A stretch of DNA of 43,910 bases from Acidobacteriaceae bacterium. Its GTDB lineage: Bacteria > Acidobacteriota > Terriglobia > Terriglobales > Acidobacteriaceae. The translations under genes were made by a program, and so were the position numbers. Positions 1 through 7,258 of this stretch are shown here, piece after piece. A model generated the notes under the pieces. It ran no database searches. It saw only the letters and a program-made list of their open reading frames with translations, and had not been told where the DNA came from. The stretch is from the NCBI GenBank assembly GCA_003162935.1, contig PLUW01000071.1, positions 300 to 44,209 on the forward strand, written 5' to 3'. The number at the start of each line of letters is the position of its first letter. Within the stretch, counting starts at the first letter, position 1.

Positions 1-22
1 CGGAAGTATGTACTTTACGCAA
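1..22 (+). repeat. Left terminal inverted repeat of the IS element
   Basis: Exact reverse complement of 2471-2492. Confidence 0.92.
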
Positions 23-208
23 CGCTGATAGCAAAATCTCAGGCTCTACTCTCTCCGCTCCCTTTTTACTTCGGCCAGCCCTCTGGCGGCTTCTTCTTCG
101 TGAGGGACTGCCTGACGGCTTGCTTCCACTCGCCTTTTAACTTCAAGACGTTTGGCTTCGGGCCGGGTGAGGACTTTGGCCTATCCGATCTCGGTTTCGC
201 TTTCTTAT

Positions 209-661
209 TCATCGCTTCTCCCGCTTGGTATTTATGTAGATCGCATCGTACGGCCTTGCATGTATCTTGATGCAGGTCATGTGTATCTTCTCAAAATTCT
301 GGCACTCTGGAAGCCCGCTGACGACTTCAAAATAGTAATCTTCGTTTGAAGTCAGACGTACGCACGTTGCCCAGCTCAAAAAGCACGTCAGAGATAAGTC
401 AATGCGCTGCCCATTTATCATGCTGTGAGCATCCGCCTTACATACATCGACTCGCCCCCGTTCGTCGTCGTCTCCGAGATTGAAACACCCCGTCACGCCA
501 ACCGTCAGCTTATTCAGATGGTTCACCTGATGTACCGGGGCAGATTTGATCTCTTTGCCAGACAACGCCTTAGTTTGCGGAGAAGTATTGCTACTAGTGA
601 AACCCCAGAGTAGTAGCACAACAACTATCGCGGTAATCGCTAATGCGGCTATAACCTTCAT
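209..661 (-). CDS. Small membrane-anchored/secreted hypothetical protein (IS passenger)
   Basis: Likely start MKVIAALAITAIVVVLLLWGF (N-terminal hydrophobic segment). The ATG overlaps the transposase TGA as ATGA (658-661). Cys-containing C-terminal region; no family recognised. Confidence 0.6.
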   Translation of the reverse strand: MKVIAALAITAIVVVLLLWGFTSSNTSPQTKALSGKEIKSAPVHQVNHLNKLTVGVTGCFNLGDDDERGRVDVCKADAHSMINGQRIDLSLTCFLSWATCVRLTSNEDYYFEVVSGLPECQNFEKIHMTCIKIHARPYDAIYINTKREKR

Positions 662-1614
662 TGTGTTCGGCTTGACTCGCGATACATGAGCCGCTTTCCT
701 TCTGCTGCTTTCATTGCCAGCACCGTGCGCTCCCCATCGTTCAACATCCGCGTGTTCCACATGAAATCGAACTGCCACAGGTAGCGGTGCAAATATTCGC
801 GGCTGACGTTGTGATAGATTCCCACGATGCCGCGCTTTACGAGAGCATGGCTGCTTTCCGCTGTGTTCGTGTGAACGTCTCCGCGTGCAAATTCTTTCGT
901 TGAATGCGCGACGGTATCATGCCCACCTACGTATTCTTTTCCGAGACCACGGTAGGCCGCAAATTCATCCGTGACAATGCGAGAGCGACGGTCTACTTCC
1001 TCTCGGATCGCTCCTTTAAGACTTGCCGCCGTAACATCAGCTACGATGCGGCGGCGAATCTCGCCTTGACGCTCTACAGCACAAAACACCGGAATCTTAC
1101 TCGTAGAGCGACCCACTCCGCTCATACCCTTATAGCGAGTCTTGCGCGGACCAATGTAGGTCTCGTCGCACTCAACCGTTCCCATGAGCTTCGGAGCATC
1201 GGGGTCGGGAGCCATCGCAAACCGGATGCGGTTCATAAGGAACAGGGCTGACTTGTAGCTGATCTGGCAATGCCGCTTGATTTCTAGAGCCGACACGCCT
1301 TTCTTGGAGGTACACGCACGCCAGAACGCATAGCACCAGTGCCGAAGCTCAATCCGCGATTCCTCATACACCGTCCCGATCCGTACCGTGTACTGCTCTT
1401 GGCAGTCCCGGCAGCGCCACAGGTAACGGCGATTGCGCTTTCCTGTCTTGGCATCTTTCATCTTGTAGACTTCTACGCTGCCACACTTGATGCACGCGGG
1501 ATCGTTTCCCCAGCGCTGTTTCTCTAAGAACTCAACCGCTGCCAGTTCGTCGGAACAGGCCAGCGGAATGTTTTCGATCACCGCTGATTTCGAGAGATTG
1601 TGTCCTGTTTTCAT
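658..1614 (-). CDS. IS1595 family (ISXO2-like) transposase
   Basis: 318 aa with N-terminal zinc ribbon (CIKCGS...WRCRDCQEQYTVRIGTVYEES) and catalytic-domain motifs VECDETYIG, VTDEFAAYRGL, HTNTAESSHALVKRGIVGIYHNVS. Confidence 0.93.
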   Translation of the reverse strand: MKTGHNLSKSAVIENIPLACSDELAAVEFLEKQRWGNDPACIKCGSVEVYKMKDAKTGKRNRRYLWRCRDCQEQYTVRIGTVYEESRIELRHWCYAFWRACTSKKGVSALEIKRHCQISYKSALFLMNRIRFAMAPDPDAPKLMGTVECDETYIGPRKTRYKGMSGVGRSTSKIPVFCAVERQGEIRRRIVADVTAASLKGAIREEVDRRSRIVTDEFAAYRGLGKEYVGGHDTVAHSTKEFARGDVHTNTAESSHALVKRGIVGIYHNVSREYLHRYLWQFDFMWNTRMLNDGERTVLAMKAAEGKRLMYRESSRTQ

Positions 1615-1657
1615 GTTTCAATCTTAATACTGTACGCAAGTTGTGTCAAGTATAAAA

Positions 1658-2455
1658 TTAGCCTTTCGTGAGCCAATCTGGCATTTTCATCGGATGGCCG
1701 TCCCAATACGAGAAAACTGCTTCTTTCAGGCTGGGCGCAGTATCCATGAGTTCTTTAACATTGTCTGGACCGATGTGCATCACGGATTTGTTACCTTCGT
1801 GGATAAGCTTCATGTTCACTTCGCGCCCTACACCGGCGGATGAACTCGCTGCCTCCCTGAAAATGAATGCCGCCAAAAGCATCACTATATCTTTCGGCTG
1901 GCCGTGCTTATACAGGCGATCCGCCAAATAATCCGCTACAACCTTCCCGCTGCCCCATGCGGTATAGAGGGTTTCTGGGACTACAATTGCGCCCTCCGTT
2001 CTGTACAAAATAGGCACCGTGCCCGCCCTAATGGGTGCAAAAACGATGATGAGAAAAATAGGTTCATCTTTGACATATCGTTCATGGATCAGCCTCAAGC
2101 TGGCTTCCAATACCGCTCCATGATCCCCGAAAAAGTCAGCTTTTTCATCGGCCGCCGCATTCTCTAGGGATGTGTGAATTTCTACGAATGCTTTCGTCAG
2201 AATCGCGGTTGGCCCAGCCCCGGCAATGAAAATTTGGTACAGATCAAGTTTGGGAGGTTTGATGGCGACGTTAAAACTGTAAATTTTATCGACAGACCGT
2301 TTCTGCAGCCATCCATCAGTTTCTTCCCGATCAGCGCACAGAAGAATTCCGTTCTCTCTAGCTCTAAATGCTGCCACAAGGGTCATGCGCGGCCTTCCTG
2401 AAAGCCGCTTAGCTTCGGGTCGTGGGATAATGGGACGCGGCTTAGGAGGGATCAT
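1658..2455 (-). CDS. Proteasome beta-subunit-like Ntn hydrolase (IS passenger)
   Basis: MTLVAAFRARENGILLCADREETDGWLQKRSVDKIYSF resembles the proteasome beta/HslV N-terminus. Counting the Thr after Met as 1, Asp falls at 18 and Lys at 33. The start could be 2455 (MIPPKP...) or 2386 (MTLVAAF...). Confidence 0.65.
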   Translation of the reverse strand: MIPPKPRPIIPRPEAKRLSGRPRMTLVAAFRARENGILLCADREETDGWLQKRSVDKIYSFNVAIKPPKLDLYQIFIAGAGPTAILTKAFVEIHTSLENAAADEKADFFGDHGAVLEASLRLIHERYVKDEPIFLIIVFAPIRAGTVPILYRTEGAIVVPETLYTAWGSGKVVADYLADRLYKHGQPKDIVMLLAAFIFREAASSSAGVGREVNMKLIHEGNKSVMHIGPDNVKELMDTAPSLKEAVFSYWDGHPMKMPDWLTKG

Positions 2456-2470
2456 AGTGAGATTCCTCCC

Positions 2471-2492
2471 TTGCGTAAAGTACATACTTCCG
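2471..2492 (-). repeat. Right terminal inverted repeat of the IS element
   Basis: Exact reverse complement of 1-22. Confidence 0.92.
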
Positions 2493-2648
2493 ACTACCAT
2501 TATAGTTTGGGTTGTCAAGTGGGGAACTGTTTCCGCGACAGGTCAGCGCAAGGAGACGGAGCTGCTTAACGGGAATTAAGCCTCCCCGGCGTCTGCCCAA
2601 CGTGCCGCAAGGTACGCGGCCAAGCGGCCAAGTGGTACTATTTCCCGC

Positions 2649-3413
2649 GTGGGGGATTCCGTTTGCGTTCCGAGTTCTGCGTCGGCCGTCCCAGCCGCGA
2701 GGGTTAGCTCGCGCCACTCTGCGCTTGTCCGCGTCACTCACTGGATCACCGCCCTATGCTTTCTTGCCCTGCTCGTCAGCGGCGGTGAAATTGTAATCTC
2801 TCACCCCCGCTTCTATTGGGGCGAGACCGGCAACGATTTGACTTCAACGTTGTTCAAACTGCCGATCCCGGCGTCGCGGAAATTGGTGCCGACGGGCTAC
2901 GGGTTCGTACTGCCGGACCAGAATGGATGGAGCCGGTATCTTCATTTTCAATCCGCCTGGATTGTGGTTTTGACCGGCCTGCTGTACATAATCTTTGGAT
3001 TCGTGACAGGGCACTTTCGAAAGAACTTGGCCCCCGATAAGGCCGAACGGTCGTGGCGGGCGTTTTCGATGGCGCTTGCCAGCCATTTGCGCTTCGAGCG
3101 GCCAAGTGAGGCGGAAGCGTGGTCGTATAACCTGCTGCAACGGCTCGCCTACCTGTTCGTGATCTTCGTTCTTTTTCCGTTCGTCATCTGGACAGGTCTG
3201 GCGATGTCTCCCGCTTTTGTTTCCGCAGTTCCGGCGGCCGTCAATGTGCTCGGCGGCCAGCAGTCGGCGCGCACACTTCACTTCTTCGTATCTCTGGCGC
3301 TCGTGCTCTTTCTGCTGATCCACGTTGGGATGGTGTGGTTTGCCGGATTCAGGAGCCGCATGCGGGCAATGATCACGGGCCGGGTTGCCAGTACGCACAC
3401 GGAGCGCACATGA
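2649..3413 (+). CDS. Cytochrome b561/b6-type membrane protein (redox partner)
   Basis: Multi-TM protein with VRVTHWITALCFLALLVSG, YLHFQSAWIVVLTGLLYIIFG, TLHFFVSLALVLFLLIHVGMV (heme-ligand His pattern). Overlaps the following oxidoreductase gene. Exact start uncertain. Confidence 0.8.
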   Translation: MGDSVCVPSSASAVPAARVSSRHSALVRVTHWITALCFLALLVSGGEIVISHPRFYWGETGNDLTSTLFKLPIPASRKLVPTGYGFVLPDQNGWSRYLHFQSAWIVVLTGLLYIIFGFVTGHFRKNLAPDKAERSWRAFSMALASHLRFERPSEAEAWSYNLLQRLAYLFVIFVLFPFVIWTGLAMSPAFVSAVPAAVNVLGGQQSARTLHFFVSLALVLFLLIHVGMVWFAGFRSRMRAMITGRVASTHTERT

Positions 3414-4168
3414 GCGGAATTTCTCGCCGCAAGCTGATCACCACCGGAATCGCCGCGGCGGCCGGCGTCGCGGGCCTGGGAGTCGCTGATCGCATGGCGC
3501 AGAAGTACGGGCTGGTTCCGCCCGATCACGGCGGAATCTGGGGTCTCGGCGAAACCCTGACCTACGCTTCGCAGCGCATGCTCACGAGGCACTCATTGGC
3601 TCGCGAGTTTACTCGGGACAAGATCTCGAAGCCTCCGTTCGCGAACGAACTTGCGCCCCCGAGTGAAGAGTTCAAGCGCCTGCAGGCTGGGCGATTCGCG
3701 GACTGGCGGCTCTCCATCGACGGTATGGTTGCCCGACCCGCATCGTTTTCACTCGACCAGCTTAAGAGCTATCCGGCCCACAGCCAGATCACGATGCTGC
3801 AGTGTGAGGAGGGCTGGTCGTACATCGCCGAGTGGATCGGCGTGCCTCTCTCACAAATCCTGCAGGCGGTGGAAGTCCACCCGCAAGCCAAGTATGTTGT
3901 CTACTTCTCGATCGAGCCCGACTGGTGGGATAGCGTTGACATGGCCGACGCTCTGCATCCTCAGACTTTCCTCGCCTATGGGCTCAACGGCGATGAACTC
4001 CCAGTGGGGAATGGCGGGCCGCTTCGCCTGCGGGTGCCTCGACAGGTCGGATACAAGAGCGTGAAGTTCATTACCCACATGACGGTCACCGACAATCTGA
4101 AAACTTTCGGCAAGGGTCTGGGCTCGGCGTCTCCCGAAGGAGGCTATGCCTGGTACGCGGGCCTCTGA
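3410..4168 (+). CDS. Tat-exported molybdopterin-dependent oxidoreductase (sulfite oxidase/YedY-like)
   Basis: Tat-like SRRKLITTGIAAAAGVAGLG; TMLQCEEGWSYIAEWIGVPLSQIL (Mo-ligand Cys region), GGPLRLRVPRQVGYKSVKFI. Confidence 0.88.
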   Translation: MSGISRRKLITTGIAAAAGVAGLGVADRMAQKYGLVPPDHGGIWGLGETLTYASQRMLTRHSLAREFTRDKISKPPFANELAPPSEEFKRLQAGRFADWRLSIDGMVARPASFSLDQLKSYPAHSQITMLQCEEGWSYIAEWIGVPLSQILQAVEVHPQAKYVVYFSIEPDWWDSVDMADALHPQTFLAYGLNGDELPVGNGGPLRLRVPRQVGYKSVKFITHMTVTDNLKTFGKGLGSASPEGGYAWYAGL

Positions 4169-4226
4169 CAGGTTGGGTTCAGGGTGTCGGTAGTGGTGCA
4201 CTTTAAAAAGCAAGCGATCAGAAAGT

Positions 4227-4276
4227 GGAATTACTGCTGCCAAAAGCAGGTCCTTCGCTCCGCTCAGGATGACAAG
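4227..4276 (+). repeat. Dispersed repeat, family A (copy 1)
   Basis: About 45/50 identical by eye to 21431-21480; core AAAAGCAGGTCCTTCGCTYCGCTCAGGATGACAAG. Confidence 0.8.
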
Positions 4277-4313
4277 ACTATTGGAGATGACGTCACCGGC
4301 AGTGAAAATGCGC

Positions 4314-4342
4314 TTGACAGACCAATCGGTCGGTAATAGTAT
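4314..4342 (+). promoter_or_regulatory. Sigma70-like promoter for the riboswitch/thrC transcript
   Basis: TTGACA (4314-4319), 17-bp spacer, TAGTAT (4337-4342), upstream of the riboswitch. The spacer contains the dyad GACC-AATC-GGTC. Confidence 0.6.
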
Positions 4343-4379
4343 CTGTATCCAAGTTTGCTCTTCATTGAGCAAATCGGAA

Positions 4380-4490
4380 TTTCATGCAGAGTGGCTGAGG
4401 GACGAGCCCTAGGACGCCACGGCAACCGGAATGAGATCATCTATCTCAATCGCAGGTGCCAACTCTCGCCCGGTAACGGGGACCATGAGA
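4380..4490 (+). ncRNA. SAM-I type riboswitch (S-box)
   Basis: Core AGAGTGGCTGAGGGACGAGCCCTAGGACGCCACGGCAACC; P3 TGAGAT/ATCTCA; GGTGCCAACTC; CCCGGTAACGGGG; P1 TTTCATG (4380-4386) pairs with CATGAGA (4484-4490), one G-U. Confidence 0.9.
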
Positions 4491-4526
4491 TTCGGGTACG
4501 CGAAAATTTGATTCGCACTTCCCGAG

Positions 4527-4554
4527 CCTCTTTTCCCATTTTTTGGAAAAGGGG
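4527..4554 (+). promoter_or_regulatory. Possible riboswitch expression-platform hairpin
   Basis: CCTCTTTTCC (4527-4536) pairs with GGAAAAGGGG (4545-4554), one T-G wobble, 8-nt loop. Downstream sequence is only moderately T-rich. Confidence 0.4.
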
Positions 4555-4616
4555 ATTTCTATTCAGTGGGGTATTTTTACCCGGCTCGTCCCGCAGTCAC
4601 AGAAAGAAGCAGCAAG

Positions 4617-5915
4617 ATGGGAACGAGCACGTACGAACTCCGCTGCCGCGAATGCGGCAAAACTTGGGGCAATCAGCCCCGCAGTATCTGCGAAGACTGT
4701 TTCTCGCCGCTCGAAATCACCTACGATTACGATTCGCTTCGACCGCGCATCTCGCGCGAACTGTTTGCCTCGCGTGCTCCGAATATTTGGCGCTATCGCG
4801 AGTTGCTGCCGCTGCCGGCGGGCTTTCAGCCGTCGCTGCCCGTAGGGTTCACCCCGCTGGTTGGCGCGCCGCGACTGGGCGCGAAGATTGGATCGCGACG
4901 GCTGCTGATTAAGAATGACGCCGTCTGCCTGCCCACGTTGAGTTTCAAAGACCGCGTGGTCGCCGTGGCTTTGGCGAATGCTCGCAGCTTCGGCTTCGAT
5001 ACCGTCGCTTGCTCTTCCACGGGCAATCTGGCGAATTCGGTGGCTGCGCAGGCGGCCCGCGAAGGATTGAAAGCCTGGATCTTCATTCCATCCGATCTCG
5101 AGCCGGCGAAGATTCTGGGCACGCAGGTGTTTGGCGCGGAGCTGGTGCGCATCAACGGCAGCTACGACCACGTCAATCGCCTGTGCTCGCAGATCGCCGA
5201 TGAACCTCTTTCCGGCGAACGCGGCTGGGGATTCGTGAACGTGAATCTGCGTCCTTATTATGCTGAGGGATCGAAGACGGTGGGCTATGAAATCGCCGAG
5301 CAACTCGGCTGGCGCTTGCCCGATAACATCGTGGTGCCGATGGCTGGCGGATCGCTCATCACGAAGATCAAGAAGGCGTTTGATGAGCTGATTCTGCTCG
5401 GGCTGGTCGATCCAAAGCCGGTGAAGTTTTTTGGCGCGCAGGCTTCGGGGTGCTCGCCGATTTCGACGGCGATCAAGCAGTACAGCAGCGAGATCGAACC
5501 GCAGCGTCCGAAGACGATTGCACGGTCGCTGGCGATTGGCAATCCGGCCGATGGGCATTACGCTTTGAGGGCCATCACTAAGAGTGGTGGATGGGCGGAA
5601 GACGTTTCCGATCCCGAAGTGGTCAGCGGCATTCAGTTGCTGGCCGAGGCGGAAGGCATCTTCACCGAGACGGCGGGCGGGGTAACGGTGGGCACGGCGC
5701 GCAAGTTGATTCAGCAAGACCGCATTCTGCCGGATGAGACGACGGTGCTCTGCATTACGGGCAACGGACTCAAAACCACCGACGTTCTGGCGGATCAATA
5801 TCAGGCGGAAACACCGATCGCTCCGAAGCTGGCGGAGTTCGAGGCTTATCTGGCGGCGAAAGCGGGGGCGTTGCCGGCAGCGGTTGCGGCGGCTTCGACG
5901 GCGGCGTTTGCTTAG
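4617..5915 (+). CDS. thrC: Threonine synthase-like PLP-dependent enzyme
   Basis: N-terminal zinc-ribbon-like YELRCRECGKTWG...CEDCFSPLEI; LSFKDRVVAVALANA PLP-lysine motif; ACSSTGNLANSVAAQAAREGLKAWIFIP; VPMAGGSLITKI; ETAGGVTVGTARKL. Confidence 0.9.
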   Translation: MGTSTYELRCRECGKTWGNQPRSICEDCFSPLEITYDYDSLRPRISRELFASRAPNIWRYRELLPLPAGFQPSLPVGFTPLVGAPRLGAKIGSRRLLIKNDAVCLPTLSFKDRVVAVALANARSFGFDTVACSSTGNLANSVAAQAAREGLKAWIFIPSDLEPAKILGTQVFGAELVRINGSYDHVNRLCSQIADEPLSGERGWGFVNVNLRPYYAEGSKTVGYEIAEQLGWRLPDNIVVPMAGGSLITKIKKAFDELILLGLVDPKPVKFFGAQASGCSPISTAIKQYSSEIEPQRPKTIARSLAIGNPADGHYALRAITKSGGWAEDVSDPEVVSGIQLLAEAEGIFTETAGGVTVGTARKLIQQDRILPDETTVLCITGNGLKTTDVLADQYQAETPIAPKLAEFEAYLAAKAGALPAAVAAASTAAFA

Positions 5916-5920
5916 AAACG

Positions 5921-6017
5921 GTCGTTGGTCGCTAGTCGCTGGTCTTGGGGGCACAAACGCTTCCGGACTTTGATCGTGGGGCGGGTTTCTAACGACTCGC
6001 GACCGATGACCGACGAC
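5921..6017. repeat. Imperfect palindromic dispersed repeat, family B (copy 1)
   Basis: Arms GTCGTTGGTCGCTAGTCGCTGGTC and GACTCGCGACCGATGACCGACGAC; same style as 14635-14725. Confidence 0.65.
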
Positions 6018-6060
6018 GGATTCATCGTTTTATTTTTGGGCGATATGCCAGGAGGTTTTT

Positions 6061-6342
6061 ATGAGCATCACGGTTCAAATTCCCACCGCTTTGCGGCGGC
6101 TTACCGCTGGAACGCCGCGCGTTGTTTGTTCGCCAGCCAACCTCAGCGAGCTGTTTTCGGAACTCGACTCGCAGTTTCCCGACCTGAAGCCCCATCTGCG
6201 GGATGAAGCGGGAGAGACGCGGCGGTTCCTGAATATTTATGTGAATGAGGAAGACATACGCTTTCTGGGCGGTGCGTCGTATGCGTTCCAGGACGGCGAT
6301 GAGGTGCTGCTGGTGCCTTCGATCGCGGGCGGGTCGCAGTAG
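6061..6342 (+). CDS. CysO/MoaD/ThiS-like sulfur carrier protein
   Basis: 93 aa; MSITVQIPTALRRLTAG...RRFLNIYVNEEDIRFLGG...DGDEVLLVPSIAGGSQ, beta-grasp with near-C-terminal Gly-Gly. GGAGG RBS just upstream. Confidence 0.88.
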   Translation: MSITVQIPTALRRLTAGTPRVVCSPANLSELFSELDSQFPDLKPHLRDEAGETRRFLNIYVNEEDIRFLGGASYAFQDGDEVLLVPSIAGGSQ

Positions 6343-6459
6343 CTCCACAGCAGCTTGTGATCCTGCGGTTCCCAAAACCGCTTGCCTGCATCGGTTGAGT
6401 ACCTTCGCACAATATCTGCCGCGCTCGCTTCCGAGGTTCCGTAGCTCCGTGGTATAATC

Positions 6460-6473
6460 TAACCAAACGGTTA
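6460..6473 (+). promoter_or_regulatory. Putative TetR operator
   Basis: TAACC-AAAC-GGTTA dyad between a TATAAT (6453-6458) and the ATG of the TetR gene. Confidence 0.6.
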
Positions 6474-6478
6474 ATTCT

Positions 6479-7186
6479 ATGAAGGCATCGGTCGCACGGA
6501 GCGGCGAAAGCGCGCGCTCTCGCGCTGGCAAGCGCTCTGGGACTCCGCGCGTAGGAAGTCATCGTTTGGGGACTCGCGGGCGTCCGGAAGAGAGCCGGGC
6601 GGCGATCTTGAAAGCGGCGGTGGCGGAATTTGCCGAGTACGGGATCGCGGGAGCGCGGACGGATGCGATCGCGCGGGCGGCGCATGTCAACAAGGCGCTG
6701 CTTTATTACTATTTCAAGGACAAAGACGCGCTCTACGAAGCGGTGATGGACCATGTGTTCGGCGGGCTGCGGGCACGGGTGATGCCGGTGCTGGAAAGCG
6801 AACTGGCTCCGCGGCAGAAGATGCTGGAATATGTGGCGGCGTATTACGACTACATCGCTGCAAACCCGCGGTTTCCGCGGGTGGTGCAAGCGGAGTGGAT
6901 GCGGCCGGGCGCGGGATCGTCGCGCATGCAGCGCGTGGCTCGGGAACATTTCCGTCCGATCTTTGAGAAGGTGGCTGGGGTTTTGCGGTTGGGGATTGAA
7001 GCGGGGGAGTTCAGGGCGGTGGATCCTATCGATTTTCTGCCTTCGGTGGCGGCGATAATAGTGTTTTACTTTAGCGCGGCGCCGGTGATCAAAGCGCTGG
7101 CCAAAGTGGATGCGTTGTCGGAATCGCGGATTCGGGAGCGGCGGGCTTTTGTGCTGGATTTTATTTCGGCGGCGCTGTTTCGATGA
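6479..7186 (+). CDS. TetR/AcrR family transcriptional regulator
   Basis: HTH: RAAILKAAVAEFAEYGIAGARTDAIARAAHVNKALLYYYFKDKDALYEAV. Confidence 0.93.
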   Translation: MKASVARSGESARSRAGKRSGTPRVGSHRLGTRGRPEESRAAILKAAVAEFAEYGIAGARTDAIARAAHVNKALLYYYFKDKDALYEAVMDHVFGGLRARVMPVLESELAPRQKMLEYVAAYYDYIAANPRFPRVVQAEWMRPGAGSSRMQRVAREHFRPIFEKVAGVLRLGIEAGEFRAVDPIDFLPSVAAIIVFYFSAAPVIKALAKVDALSESRIRERRAFVLDFISAALFR

Positions 7187-7258
7187 TTGCCGCACCTTCG
7201 CTCGGCTTGGACGGGCGGGGCGCCCGTCCCCACACAACCTGTTGCATGGAGATTGGCG

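Larger units (their letters stand above)
1..2492. mobile_element. IS1595/ISXO2-type insertion element with two passenger genes
   Basis: Perfect 22-bp terminal inverted repeats CGGAAGTATGTACTTTACGCAA (1-22) and TTGCGTAAAGTACATACTTCCG (2471-2492) flank an IS1595-type transposase plus two other minus-strand ORFs. The left flank is outside the window, so the target duplication cannot be checked. Confidence 0.88.

Noticed and set aside
2493-2500. ACTACCAT as an 8-bp target-site duplication of the IS element
   Set aside because: The left flank lies outside the window, so the duplication cannot be verified.
4563-5954. 463-aa minus-strand ORF
   Set aside because: Fully antisense to thrC; low-complexity Arg-rich translation with no recognisable motif.
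7205-7240. GACGGGCGGGGCGCCCGTCC palindrome between TetR and HlyD genes
   Set aside because: A GC-rich short palindrome with no T-tract and no second copy noticed; insufficient for a terminator or operator call.
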